DNA of 64,000 bases from Ciborinia camelliae (GCA_025890175.1 JANPYM010000011.1:848299-912298), one strand, 5' to 3'. Counted from the stretch's first letter, positions 24,794-37,356 are shown. Program-made: numbers and translations. The notes: generated by a model from the letters alone, not told the origin.

Positions 24794-24974
24794 ATGACTA
24801 TATTCGGTGAGTACCCTCCTTCTCGACTTCAGTTCTCGTCAACCTTCAGTAGCTAATATTTCAACAGGCTGCGCTATCATCTTCGCGAGAACAGGCGACT
24901 CCATTACGGGAGTTCTTGAAGGGAAGAAGATTGGGTATTTTAGGAAATTTGGAAATTTACGAATTGACTACTAG
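24794..24974 (+). CDS. Doubtful small spliced ORF
   Basis: An ATG at 24794 followed by GTGAGT at 24807 and CAACAG at 24862-24867 would give a 39-residue reading (MTIFGCAIIFARTGDSITGV...) ending at 24974. A second possible intron (GTATTT...GACTACTAG, about 24934-24974) would change the end. Downstream, 24976-25189 is open in another frame and has protein-like text (IDELAKHYGMESTDDEA). This may be a decayed small gene. No family is recognised. Confidence 0.25.
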
Positions 24975-25189
24975 GGTCATGGATCCAGATCGATGAATTG
25001 GCCAAACATTACGGAATGGAATCAACCGATGATGAAGCCACCCGTTGTGAAAGGAACTCCTCAAGTGCCACCATGAAAGGAACCATCCGGTGCCGGCACC
25101 GGATTGGAGAACATACAAATGGGTGGATTAGAAGAGATGTTTGCAGACCAAGGACGCCCCCGGTCCGATGTTTAAATGCTTCCTATTGA

Positions 25190-25647
25190 TGAGTTTGCCG
25201 AGCTTGGGTGTTGTTACTTCTGCTTTATCTTGTACAGTACTATGAATCTTATATTCCACAAATACCCAAATCATATCAAAATTTATACATCTAGCAATAT
25301 TTTTATTTAATGAATATTAGTTCAATTATAGGTAGCTATTCTCTACAACACTGAAGATATGCTGAAATATTGGAATTTTATACATTCTTATACATTTTTA
25401 TCTATTTCGATTATGTTCCGTTGAAAATAGGCAATATTGAAATTACATATATTGGAATATAATTGGTTCCAATCAAACAATTCGGGAATATATAGAATTC
25501 CAATATCTCAGTATATTTTTAGTAATATGTAATACTGTAAAAGACACTCAATAGTTCTAGTGATATGGAATCCAATAATATATATTGAAATACATATAGA
25601 ATAAGGCGATATGTCTCATTGGAGTGGGGCGTATAGAAAATACGCCG
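25190..25647. other. AT-rich intergenic DNA
   Basis: Short repeats built from ATATTGGAAT and ATACATT occur here. No ORF and no RNA gene is seen. Confidence 0.5.
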
Positions 25648-25878
25648 CGTCTAAACTCACCCATAAGAATGCACACTAAGGCCGAATGATTTAGCTCTGG
25701 GTTAGGTGTGTTGGGCTCAACAAAGTATATATGTAATTGGAAGAATCAGCAAAGTGGATAGGAAATTTCATTCAAATAGATCACTTTTTCCTATCCACTT
25801 TATCCATGTTTGCCTCGCCTCCGCAAAGTTAGGGATTGAAAAGGGGTTAGTGTGTATTCTGATGAGTGAGTTTAGACG
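25648..25878. mobile_element. MITE-like element with 32-bp terminal inverted repeats
   Basis: The left arm 25648-25679 starts CGTCTAAACTCAC and the right arm 25847-25878 ends GTGAGTTTAGACG. The 32-bp arms are inverted and match at 29 positions. Inside is a second, perfect 14-bp inverted repeat (AAAGTGGATAGGAA at 25751-25764, complement at 25788-25801). At 231 bp with no coding capacity, this is a miniature inverted-repeat element or a deletion derivative of a DNA transposon. The exact ends and target duplication are not clear. TA occurs at 25641-25642 and 25880-25881, which would fit a Tc1/mariner-type target. Confidence 0.7.
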
Positions 25879-26174
25879 GTACTACCCCCATCACTGAAGC
25901 TTATAAGACCTATATTGGCATCAACCCTGAGATGGTATCTACTGTTCACCGTAAGATCTTCGAGCCATCTTATACATACTTCTCGAAGAACTTAAAGAAC
26001 TTCAAAAGTAATTGGGAGAAAGTCACCAAGTATGGTAAAAGTCTTGGTGTCTTAAGTAGCCCCACTGGCAACTATACCAATGGATTTCTTGCATGGAAGC
26101 TTGAAAGCGGTTCAGCTGATCTAACTGGTGACCAAAAGAGGATGATTGTTTTGCGAAAAGAAGCCTCCAATTAG
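25879..26174 (+). pseudogene. Gene fragment beside the MITE, unknown product
   Basis: About 97 codons are open directly after the MITE, with natural amino-acid composition (TEAYKTYIGINPEMVSTVHR, NYTNGFLAWKLESGSADLTG), and end at a stop. No ATG starts the frame: it opens at a GTG inside the MITE arm just after a TGA. It looks like the 3' part of a gene whose 5' part is gone. Alternatively, it is an exon using the acceptor GTTTAG at the MITE edge. No family is recognised. Confidence 0.35.
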
Positions 26175-27323
26175 GTTAGATTCAAAAGACTTGATGTTAG
26201 GGTAGCAGCATGGGATGCTCACTGATTCCCGCTTCCGTAAATTGACGAAAAGGGCTCTGATTTATATTAACCTCAATGAAATACAATCAGAACTGCGATC
26301 TAATGGCCGTGATTTGATGCAATAACCCCAAATTTGCACGTCGTTGCACCGCATAACATGATGTATACAATATTTAAACCTATGTGGCAGGTAGGAACGA
26401 ATATCTCCTCTCATTGTAAAGGGCAGCCGCGAACCCCTATATATAACCGATCGAGAAATCCCAATAATTGAATTGTATGTAATTGCCTAGATATACATCA
26501 TTGTGTTTTTCGATACAATCAATATCTTTCTCAAAGATTGTCATTCTCATCTACCTTTCCATTCTTCGCAGAAATGGCCAAGTCATGTAAAACAGAGCTG
26601 AGCTCGGAATGAGAATCATGTGGCCGACACCCACAGAGTCTCTATCCAGGTATACTACCTGGGTACTGTAGTATTGAAGACCTTGCAAGGAGAGGGAGAC
26701 GCACGTCCCCGTCCTCGTCTTCCCACCGTACGGGAGGTTCGGCCAGACTATATCAGGTGATTAGCTATCGGATCGGGCTATCGGGCTAGGTTCGGACGAT
26801 ACTATGAGTTAACCGACATAGGGTGAATCGATCTCGGTAGAGAACTTTCCGGTCGTGGACCGTGCACGACAAAGGCTTACACTTCATGTCGAGCAAACAA
26901 TGAAGCTCTCTTGACCAATGAAAGTCATTGAACGACTTGTTACTATTGAATGTTAACTGTTGATACAATCATATCAAATAATTGATTCATTTCGTAAGAT
27001 CGTAAGAATGGGTAATTAATCGTTGGGTACCTATCTAAGGCATTCCAAATCCATCTGGAGCGATTCGAAAAATAGATGAAAATGAAGGGGTAAACTCGGG
27101 TAAGTAAAGTGGGTACAGGACTTGAAAAGTCTTCCTAACAAATTACAATCAAGTTTCAACCACCCCACCTATCCCGCAACTAATCGCTCAAATTCTCATT
27201 CTTTGCCTATCAGGTTGCTTGTAACAGTTAGTGTACCCCACAATTTCCGCACACAACACACAGATTCTTTCTTTATAATTCAAAATATTGCATCCTCTGC
27301 CATCTCAGAACATGAGACCCAAT
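26175..27323. other. Intergenic, no gene seen
   Basis: Ordinary composition with only short open frames that lack motifs. The part around 26570-26720 has higher GC but no readable gene. Confidence 0.45.
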
Positions 27324-27395
27324 GGCCTGCTGGCCCAATGGCAAGGCGCTTGACTACGAATCAAGAGATTGCAGGTTCGATCCCTGCGTAGGTCA
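27324..27395 (+). tRNA. tRNA-Arg (anticodon ACG)
   Basis: The cloverleaf can be drawn by hand. Acceptor GGCCTGC pairs with GTAGGTC (two G-U pairs). The D arm is GCC...GGC. The anticodon stem CTTGA/TCAAG encloses loop CTACGAA with anticodon ACG. The T arm is GCAGG-TTCGATC-CCTGC and the discriminator base is A. It is 72 bases with no intron. A, later edited to inosine, would read CGU, CGC and CGA arginine codons. A T6 run at 27400-27406 is a standard Pol III terminator. The internal B box (GGTTCGATCC) is intact. Confidence 0.95.
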
Positions 27396-28019
27396 ATAAC
27401 TTTTTTGGATTTTTTTTTACTATTTCTATCTGCACGAGAAGGAGGTTGTTTGTGTAAATACTTTTTGAGAATTTTTGGATTTTTTGATACGCTTGATTGT
27501 ATGTGTGCGGGGTTGGGCTTCAACTTGGCTTTGTGGCTGAGTCTGGAGTCTGGACTCTGAAGAGGACTTGGCGGGGTATTTCTTATGGTTCATCTGGTTC
27601 ACTTGCGTCGATGGTTATGGAGTATTTGGCGTGCGGTATTTACTTAACTAATTGTCTCAGGATATGAATAGGATAGATTTGAGGTTTATTGATTGGGTTA
27701 TTTTCGCCCTACGAAATGTTTTACAGGGTAGGTGGGACGGAGCCATGCATGGGACTTTTGTGGTGGGGGTGTGAACAACTAACTACATACACCATCTGAA
27801 CCTTCATCTCTTTTATATAACGTTTAAATTCGAACACATACTCTCGCAACGATTTGCTTAGAAAATATATCGATTGATTTCCTAAGCTATAGAGGACATA
27901 AAAAATGTACATAAAAGAATGTTCACAGCCAATCGAAGGCCTGTGTTTCAAGATTTCACCCAAACTGGTGTGTGGCTAAAGCATTTCAGTCTTTAGCCCC
28001 CAAATCTAGTCACATCTTA
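27396..28019. other. Intergenic between tRNA and polygalacturonase 3' end
   Basis: It holds the T-run terminator of the tRNA and the presumed 3' UTR of the minus-strand gene. No other feature is seen. Confidence 0.5.
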
Positions 28020-29613
28020 TCATGCTGGACATCCAGTAGATGGGAAGTTACACTTTGAAGACCTGCCGCCTCCAGAGATTTTAACATCGTTGAATTGGAA
28101 ATTGGTGCAAGAACCACTTCCGCAAAGAATATAATGATCATAGGCTGATGAACCCTTGGTAGTACCAGTCACACCTTCGAAAGTGACGCCCGATATTTTA
28201 ACGCCATTGGTTGGGCGACCGGTTGGGCCACCGTTCAAGTAATCTTGTTGGACACCAATACCATAATATTTGATGTTTGACATCTTGATATTTTTGAATA
28301 AGACGGTGTTGATGGTTCCAGTGGTACCGGCGTTTGACTTGATGCGACATCCATTCTCACTATCTTGAACAATAGAATTGGAAAAAGTAACGTTAGAGAC
28401 GACGTTGCTTGATTTTCCTCCGACAGATCCGACGGAGAGACCGTGCCCATTCAAACAGGTCATTTCTGTTACTAGAATGTTGGAACCGGATGTAACAGCC
28501 ACACAATCATCTTGGTTCTTGACGACATTGTTCTTAAGTGTTACCGAGTCCGAATGGGAAATATCAAAACCATCAGTGTTGTGAGCGGCTGGCTGGCCGC
28601 CAGATAACGCATTAGGGGCATCTCCGGCACTGTTATCGAGGTTAAGTCCAGTGATCAGAAGACCTTTGGCACCCGTAATACTGAAGCAGTGAACAGGCCA
28701 GTTTTGAATGTTGAGGTTGGAAATAACACCATTGACGACGTCCTTTACGACGAAGAAATGATCGGGTTTGGCACTTCCTCCATTGGAACCGTATCTATCC
28801 CAGTATGCCTGACCATTTCCGTCGATGACGTGTCCTGGAGCTCCAGTAATGGTGATATCCGTACCCTGAACAATGATTACATCGAAGTTATAATTGCGTG
28901 TGGTTCCGAAGGTAGTCTTTCCGGAGAAAGTAACGGTGGATCCGCGTTGGAGGTTTCGAAGATCGATGGGGGAGTTTGCTGGAGCGAAAATGTTGTGCAA
29001 GACAATGTTTTTGCACTTGGCGACGACGGAAGCAATATCCGCGTAAGTTGTTGCTGTGCATCCTGCAGGCGCGGATGGTACAGCTGTAATGACTGCTTGA
29101 GTCGCGGTAGGCGTGACTGCTTTACTCGTAGTAGGCGTGACTGCTGTATACGTGGTAGCTTTGGAAGTTGCCTTGGAAGTTGACTTGGATGCGACCGAAG
29201 TCCTAGCAACGGTGCCATTTGCAGTAGTCGTCGCTGCGACAGAAGTCACGTTTGAGCTAGGAGCAGCTGAATGGACAACGACGGCACTTGTGCTTCTCTG
29301 TTGTTCAAGTTAGTTCAGAACACCTGAAAGGGGGATATTTTTTTTTGAATACACTTACAGCAACGGTAGCCAAGGTGGTTTTTCCATGCATACAGTGGCA
29401 TGCACGGGATATTTTCTTCGGTTTGTTTCCACAGGGAGCGACGAAAGCAGGGAGAGCAATGTCCGCAATGTCTGAACTTTGAGTGTATTTAGCGCAGAAA
29501 GGACCAGCCTCTGCAGCGTGAATTTTGAAAGCTAGAGCACACGGATCTGTATCCGGGTTAATGCAGGCGAGAGCAATCGATGCCAAGCCTCCGAGAATGA
29601 TTGCAGCGCGCAT
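28020..29613 (-). CDS. Secreted polygalacturonase (GH28) with N-terminal Cys-rich module
   Basis: Two exons, 29613-29359 and 29297-28020, encode 510 residues. The 61-base intron (GTAAGT...CAACAG) is in phase 0. Residues 1-20 are a signal peptide. Residues 21-80 form a small Cys-rich module (DPCALAF, GPFCAKY, APCGNKPKKISRACHC). Residues 86-150 are a Thr/Ser/Ala/Val linker, probably O-glycosylated. The rest is a GH28 beta-helix with every hallmark: NTD (Asn325-Asp327), DD (Asp348-349), GHG (His370), RIK (Arg403-Lys405) and the later Tyr (KYYGIG). It hydrolyses alpha-1,4-galacturonan outside the cell. Endo action is likely but not proven. The N-terminal module makes it longer than ordinary fungal endo-PGs of about 380 residues. 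The start is the ATG at 29613; the upstream in-frame TTG is not used. Confidence 0.92.
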
Positions 29614-29736
29614 ATTGTCCAGCAAGTTTTTTTCAATGAGTGTGAGTGTTTTAAGAAAAGAACGTAAAAGGGAGATACGAAAGGAATGTAAGGAGCGTGG
29701 GCACTTTGATGATTGTATCGAGCATGAAGGTTAGAA

Positions 29737-29744
29737 TATATATA
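29737..29744 (-). promoter_or_regulatory. Putative TATA box of the polygalacturonase gene
   Basis: TATATATA lies 124 bases upstream of the ATG on the minus strand, a plausible core-promoter position for an inducible fungal gene. It is based on sequence and spacing only. Confidence 0.4.
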
Positions 29745-30480
29745 AAGAAGTATAACCAACAGAAGCAACTGATTGATACATGGATCCATCATCCGGCATG
29801 CCAGCGCCAGATCTTGCACGGGGCTACTTGCAGCCAGGAAATTACAGGGCCCTTTTCGGAGAATTTTATCTTAGTGTGGATGAACCACCCATCAGAGTTT
29901 CTTTAATATAAGTGGTAGAGAGATTAGAGAGGGCCTTTTGGGGGCGATGCTATGAATGATGACTTCAGTATTTACTTGTAAAGGGTTTTAATTTATGTTA
30001 TTTCTCCAGACGGGAAATATCACTATACTATTGGTTAGATTGAAAACCGCCCTAATCCCCAGCAATCAGCACTACCGACTGGTCCTGGTTCTCTGGTACT
30101 CTCGTACTATATCGAACGTTTAGTATCAGCAATCTCATTTAAATGTTGACCTTCTTGTGCAGTACAAAGGAGTTCTAGAGCTTAACCTAGTTCGACTTTC
30201 ATAACGATTGCTTGGCTGTATGAATTTTGCCTGATGTTTGATTGAAGCTCAACTAAATTTTAAAAAGCTTGGGAAAAGCTTGACAAACTTGACACTTACA
30301 GGATTGACTCGGCTAAGTAGAAGATGAGATGTTTCCCCTTAATTAACGCCGCGACCTGACACCATGTATGCCAAGAGCATTGTCAATTTGATAGGGGTTA
30401 AAAAGCCTAATGAATTATTACTTACGAATGAATCATTCAGAATGATTGCTAAAAGCCAAGGCCATCAATACCACAAGGTA

Positions 30481-30632
30481 TTCTAGAATTTATCACTGGA
30501 GATTCCTGTTGTTTCCAATTTATGAATTCAAATTTGAATCGTCATTCATCAATATCATAAATTATTATTCTAGAATTTTTCACTGGGGATTCCTTTTTGT
30601 TTCCAATTTATGAATTGAATCGTCATCCATCA
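30481..30632 (+). repeat. Direct duplication of about 70 bp
   Basis: The block TTCTAGAATTT...CACTGG.GATTCCT...GTTTCCAATTTATGAATT...GAATCGTCAT.CATCA occurs at 30481-30551 and again at 30568-30632, with a few substitutions and one short deletion. Confidence 0.8.
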
Positions 30633-31507
30633 GATCAATACGAAGAACGGTATATCATTTGAAGTGAGATACATCTACCTGTAACTTATAAAACCTTAAA
30701 AAGCCTAAAAGTCTGGAGATCCCTATACCTACGTACGTAATTATAGTGAGTGATATTGTCTATCTTGTCTGTACATAAGCAGAGAAAGAGAAAGGGGAGA
30801 TCCGAAGACATCTAAAAAACGTACTAATCCATGATCCATATATCTCTAACTGAAGGGTATCCTTTCCAACAGATTCTGATCCAATCTTGATAAGTTGGAA
30901 TCCAATCAAAAATATCAAAATCGCTTATTATTGTATTACATACAACGCATAATTAACGATCTAGGCTTGTAAGTTGTCAATCTTCGTTAACATGGAGTAA
31001 CTCAGTAATCATACTTTTATCCCCACTTTTTAATATGTCTTACCTTACAAGCGAAGAAGTTTCCTTACGTTTCCTTATATAATCTTCTTTGCAATAAGAG
31101 TATTCAGAACTGTAATTTATTGTTTTTACTTGTATGAAACAGTGAAATGGCACTTCATGCCTCCTGTCTCCTCACTCACAGATTGCAACTTGCTACCTGT
31201 AAGTACCTAGATACCTGCCTAGTACCTCATCCTCTGGCCCATAAGAGGTAGCCAGAGTCCGTGCGTGAATGAATGTGTAAATCCATGCGTAAGGCACACT
31301 CTTCAGTGATCCCATTCAGTGATCGGCCGGTAAATCTTTGGAAATCTTTGGAAATCTTTTGGGGCATTAGTTTGTTGTGGCTGACGCACCAGGGCACGAA
31401 TGTTGATCACCTCTTATAGGTAAGATGATGCGGTTCCGGCATTTCTTTTCATTTTACCTACTACCTAGTACCTATGCTCTAGTTGATATCGGGCCGGACC
31501 TCGTCTA

Positions 31508-31616
31508 GCACCCGCCCCTTCTCTCTCCCCCTCTCTCTCCCTCTGAGAGCCCTCTCCCCCCCTCCTCTCTCTCTCCCCCTCTCTCCCCCCTCCTCTCTCT
31601 CTCCCCCTCTTTCTCT
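31508..31616. repeat. CT/C-rich pyrimidine tract
   Basis: Repeated CTCTCTCCCCCTCTCTC units over about 110 bases immediately precede the AT-rich island. Confidence 0.85.
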
Positions 31617-31652
31617 TTAAGATAACTAATATGATCATGTAATCTCTATCGA

Positions 31653-32173
31653 TGTTACGAATCTAAAGGCAATAAAAACAAAAGAGATGCCTGGGCATAG
31701 AATTCAGGCTTAAAGCTGGTGTATTAGCAATCGTTAGTGTTCGATATCAATCAATAATAAATCTCTAACGAATCTTTGATGTAATATTTAATTTATAAAA
31801 TATTAATATATATGGAATAGATTTATATAATTAAATAAAAAAAGCTTCGAAAATTTGTAAAGCTTTATATTAAATAAAGTATTATTATTTAAATAATAAT
31901 TAATAGTGTATTGCTAATTATTTAAAAAATAGTAAAAATTTTATTTAAAAAGTAATAAAAAGTTTTGAAGTTATTATTAATTTAATTAATTTTTTATATT
32001 TTTTATTTTAATAATTTTTTTTATTTTATTTAAAAAACAATTTGTTAATTAAATTAATAATATTTAAAATAATATTAGGAATAAAAAACATTTTTATATT
32101 TGTTTGGTAAAGTATTGAAATCAATGGTGTACGAAGTAGTATTATTAATGGATTTTATGTATATTAATAAAAC
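31653..32173 (+). repeat. LTR-like repeat, copy A
   Basis: 521 bp starting TGTTACGAATCTAAAGGC. It is directly followed by copy B, which matches along its whole length with mainly C/T and G/A differences. Copy A is the least mutated (it keeps GCCTGGGCATAGAATTCAGG). Confidence 0.75.
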
Positions 32174-32690
32174 TGTTACGGATCTAAAGGCAATAAAAAT
32201 AAAAGAGATGTTTGGGCATAGAATTTAGGCTTAAAACTAATATATTAATGATTGTTAATGTTTAATATCAATTGATAATAAATTTTTGGTATAATATTTA
32301 ATTTGTAAAATATTAATATATATGGAATAAATTTATATAATTAAATGAAGGGGATTTTGGAAATTTGTAAAGTTTTATATTAAATAAAATATTATTATTT
32401 AAATAGTAATTGATAATATATTGTTAATTATTTAAAAGATAATAAAAATTTTATTTAAAAAATAATGAAAAGTTTTAAAATTATTATTAATTTAATTAAT
32501 TTTTTGTATTTTTTATTTTAATAATTTTTTTTATTTTATTTAAAAAATAATTTGTTAATTAAATTAATAATATTTAAAATAATATTAGGAATAAAAAATA
32601 TTTTTGTATTTGTTTAATAAAATATTGAAGTTGATAATATATAAAATAGTATTATTAATGAATTTTATATATATTAGTAAGATGTAAGTT
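32174..32690 (+). repeat. LTR-like repeat, copy B
   Basis: About 517 bp starting TGTTACGGATCTAAAGGC. It has lost more C than copy A. Its right end is placed where the similarity to copy A stops, near ATATATTAGTAAGA. Confidence 0.7.
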
Positions 32691-35600
32691 TTTTTTTAGG
32701 GTTTAAAAAAATTTTTGAAAAAATTTTTATAATATTTTAAAACGATAAATATAAAGTATAAAGAATAATATAGAAATTATAAATAAAATTATAATTTGAT
32801 TTATTTAAATATAAAAAATTATTAAAATATTAATAATTTTTAATAATACATTATTTATTTATTTTAAATTAAATATTAAATTTTTGAAGTTTTAAAAATT
32901 ATTTTGATATGAGGGGGTAAACATTTTTTAAATAAAAATTTTTTTTTTTTAAATTAAAATAATATTTTGGAGTAATAGTAAATATTATTTTTTTATTAAT
33001 ATTTAAAAAATAGATTATATAATATAATATTTCAAAAAATATTTTTTAATAGTATAGTGTTGATTTATTAATGTGATTTAGTTAAATAATATTATATAAA
33101 TGAAATTTAAAAAATATATATATAATATGATTTTGAATAAAAGGAATTAATAATATATAATAATTATTTGAATATTAAAAATTAAATAATATTTGGAATA
33201 AAATATAAATGATTTTATTTTTTATTTAAATAATTTGAAAGAAAATATAGAATATAAAGTGAATAATATATATTATAAATAATTATTTATTGGTTTTTAT
33301 TTTAGTATAAATAAAAGAATATTTAAATTTTTTGATAATTTGAAATTTAAAAAAAATTTATAAAATAAATATATAGATTAAAAAATGTTAATTAAATATA
33401 TTATTTTGTTAATATTATAAATTATTGTTTTAAAAGAATATATAATATTTTATTGTATTATTTAAATTTTATTTGATTTTTTTATAAATTATAGAAAAAT
33501 AATAAGGATATTGTATTAATAAAATTTATTGAAATTAAGATAAAGTTAAATTAAAAAATTATATAAGAAAATCAATTAATAAAAAAAATTTAATATTAAA
33601 AATATTAAAAAAGATTAATAAAATATTATTAATATTAATAAATAAATTATTATATTATTATTTATAAAAATTTATTTAAATATTAATATTATTAAAAAAA
33701 ACATTTCAAAAAAAATTATTTTAAAAAAAAAATGAATCTATATTAATAAAAAAACATTAAATTTTTTTAATAAAAAAATAATAAAATATATTAATAAAAA
33801 AATAATAAAATTTAATAATTATTTTAAATGTTTTTGTAATTTTAAATTTAAATAAAAAAGAATATATTATTATTATTATTATTATTATTATATTTAAATC
33901 AAAATATTAATTAATAATATTTTATTATTTTATTAATTTAAATATTTAAGTTAATATAATTTAATAAAATAAATATATTAAATAAAATTGAAAATTTATA
34001 TTAAAAAAAAGTATATTTTTAATATTTATATTAAAAATTTATATTTTTATTTATAAAGATTATTAGTTTATTATAAAAATAATAAATATATTAAAAAATA
34101 AAAAGATATATATTTATTAATTTATTTTAATTATTTTAAATCTTTTTTATATAAATATGATTTTAAATTTTTTATAATTAAAAACAATAAATTTTAAAAT
34201 TAATTAATGATTAATAAAATTTTATTTTCAATTTAATTTAAAATTTATTAAAATTATTTTGATATAAAAAGTTTATTAAAAAATAAATAAAAAAATATAA
34301 ACTTTAATTTTACAATTAAATTAAATATTTAATTTCAAAAAAGTATAAATAAAATGTAAAATTCTTATTCTAAAAATTTTTAATATTTTAAATAAATATA
34401 AAGATTTAAAACAAACTTTCTTAAAAAAAAAAAATGAATTATTATCTAATTATTATTTAATAAAATATTAAATTAAATTAAAATTAAATATTATCCCTTT
34501 ATAAAATTTAATATATATTTTTTCAAAAAAAAAATTATTAATTTTAAAAAAATATTTAAAAAAATATTAATCAAAAAAATAAATCCGTTATTTGATAAAC
34601 TTCACTAAAATCCTAATTATATTTATTTTAAAAAAAAAAAAAATTATTAATTATATATTAATTATAAAAAATTAAATTAAATAATTAAAAAAAACCAAAT
34701 ATCTTTATTTTTAATTAATAAATTTTTTAATTAATTATAAAAAAGTATTATTTTTATTAAATTAAATTTAAAAATATATATTATTAAATTCAAATTTAAA
34801 TAAAAAATAAATAAAAAATAATATTTTATACTTATTATAAATAATTTAAATATTTAATTATATTATTTAATTTTATAAATATTTTTATTATTTTTTAAAT
34901 TTATATTAATTAAATTTTTATAAAATTAATAAATATTATATATATAATATACTTCAACAATATATTAATTTATTTAATAAATATTTAATAATATACCAAT
35001 AATATTTATTAAATATTTAAAAAATTAATTATTTATAAATTTTATATAAAACTTAAAAAATATATATTTAATAACAAAAAAATTAAATTTTTAAAATTTA
35101 TAATATTAAATAATAATATTATTATAAAACTTAATAAAATTAAAATTATTATTAAATAATTTATTTTTAATATTTTAAAAAAAATTTAAATTTTTTTAAA
35201 CTTTGCAAATTTTTATTAATAATTTATTAAAAAATATTCGAAAATAATTAACAAAATAATAATATTATTTAAAAAAATCGAAAAAAAAAAAAATTATAAA
35301 TATTTTTGTATAAAATACAAAAACATAAATATTTTTCGAAATATTAAAAACAATATTTATTATTATATTAATATTACAATATTTTTAATTAAATTTTAAA
35401 ATAATAATTAAAATAAATATATTAAAATTTGTTTTAAAATATATACTTTTTTAATTATTCGAAAAAAAATTTGATTTAGAAAAACCATTATAATAATATT
35501 CTGTAACATTTTATTTTAAAAAACTAAATTTTGTAAAACAATATTATATAATTTATAATTAAAAATTATTAATAATATATATTATATTTTATAAATAATA

Positions 35601-37356
35601 ATATTATATTATAAATAATTATTATATTATTATTATAAAAATAAATTATAATAGTTTTTAATATTTTATAATTAAAAAAAACTAAATAATAAACAAACCA
35701 AATAAACTAAAATATTTACCATATACAATTTCGAAATTAAATATAAAATCAAAAAATTAAATCCAATAAACAAATTATTAAGACAACCAGATTATTCCAA
35801 TAATCCGAAAAATAATAACAAAATACTTTTAATATTAAAAAATAAATTAAAAAATATAACAATTTTAATTAAAATATATTATTATTTAAATATAAAATAA
35901 TTATTTTTACAAAATATTATAAACCTTTTTTAAAAAAAAAAAAATTATTTATTTTTTTATAATTTAAAAAAATTGTTAATAAAGATTAATTACAAACAAT
36001 TAATGTTTTATTAAATAATTAATATTATAATTAAAAACAAAATAATATTAAATATTATATTGAAATTTATAAAAAACATTTTATTACAATTACAAAAATA
36101 TAACAAATTTATAAAAAATAAAAAGTATATTAAATGAAAATAAAAATTTGTTAAAAATATTTTATTATAATAAATAAATATTAAAAAAATAATTATTTAT
36201 AACAAAATTATTTTTGTATTGCCGGATTTTGTTATAAAAACAAAGATTTTGAAGGCTTATTATAATAATTTAATAGAAAAATATTAAAATATAAAAAAAA
36301 CATTAAAAATATTAAAAAAAAAAATATTTTTAATAAAATATAAAAAAAAATATTAAAAAATATATTAAAATTTATATAATATATTAATACTTAATAATAA
36401 AATATTATTAATTATATAACAAATTAAAAACATTTTTTTTTTTATAAAACTTTAAAAAAAAATAATTATAAATTTTATTACAAATTTATTTTTTTCAAAA
36501 ATTAAAAAATATATTTATAATACAATTTTTATAATAATTAATAAATTTATAAAACTAACAAAATATATATTTATTATCAAAATCATTAATTTATTCAAAT
36601 TAATAAAAATATTATTTATATATATATTTAAAGATTTTAATATATTGAAAAATATTATTTCAAATAAAAAATTGCAATTTACAAACTATTTTTGAAAAAA
36701 CCTAATATTCTATTTTCATATTTATTGAAAATTATTAATAATATTTTATCTTTAAATTGATAAATAAACTAAACGATAAAACCAAAATCTTATATATTAT
36801 ATTATATATTATTTAAATTGAAAATAAAATAATTGAACATTATTATTATTTTTAATAAAATTTATATATAATATTAATTAATATAATATAATAAAAAAAA
36901 CTTTATTTAAAATAATATATAGTTTTTAATTTATATTTAATTATATTAGCAAAAATATTGATATAAAAGAAAAGATATTAATAATTTATAAAAAAATTGA
37001 AATTTTAATAAAGAAATAAAAAAAGTTTAAAAAATTTTAATAAAAAATAATTATAAAAAAAATTTAAAAAAATATCCTAATAAAACATTAATAATTTAAT
37101 ATTAATAATTTAATAATATTTAATATAAAAAATTTTAAATAATTAAAATTTTAAAAAATTTTTTTAAAATAATTTATAAGATTATTTATAATTATTAATA
37201 TTATTTTAAATAAATAATTATATAAATTAAAATTATTTTTTATTTATAAAATATATAATATATTTTATATTTTTTTATTAAAATTATAATATAAAAAAAA
37301 GGATATTGTTAATTTATTATTATTTAAAAAAATAAAAAAAAGATTAAAATATAAAA

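Larger units (their letters stand above)
29745..31652. other. Intergenic, with a 70-bp duplication and a CT tract
   Basis: No gene is seen. A short tandem duplication lies at 30481-30632 and a pyrimidine tract at about 31508-31616, listed separately. The right edge meets the second RIP island. Confidence 0.5.

Noticed and set aside
25706..25897. Plus-strand ORF across the MITE
   Set aside because: It reads through both inner and terminal inverted repeats, so it is not a gene.
27305..27523. Minus-strand ORF containing RRDRTCNLLIRSQAPCHWASRPLG
   Set aside because: It is the antisense translation of the tRNA-Arg gene. Such frames recur in databases as false hypothetical proteins.
28689..29183. 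164-residue plus-strand ORF opposite the polygalacturonase
   Set aside because: Antisense shadow of a clear GH28 gene.
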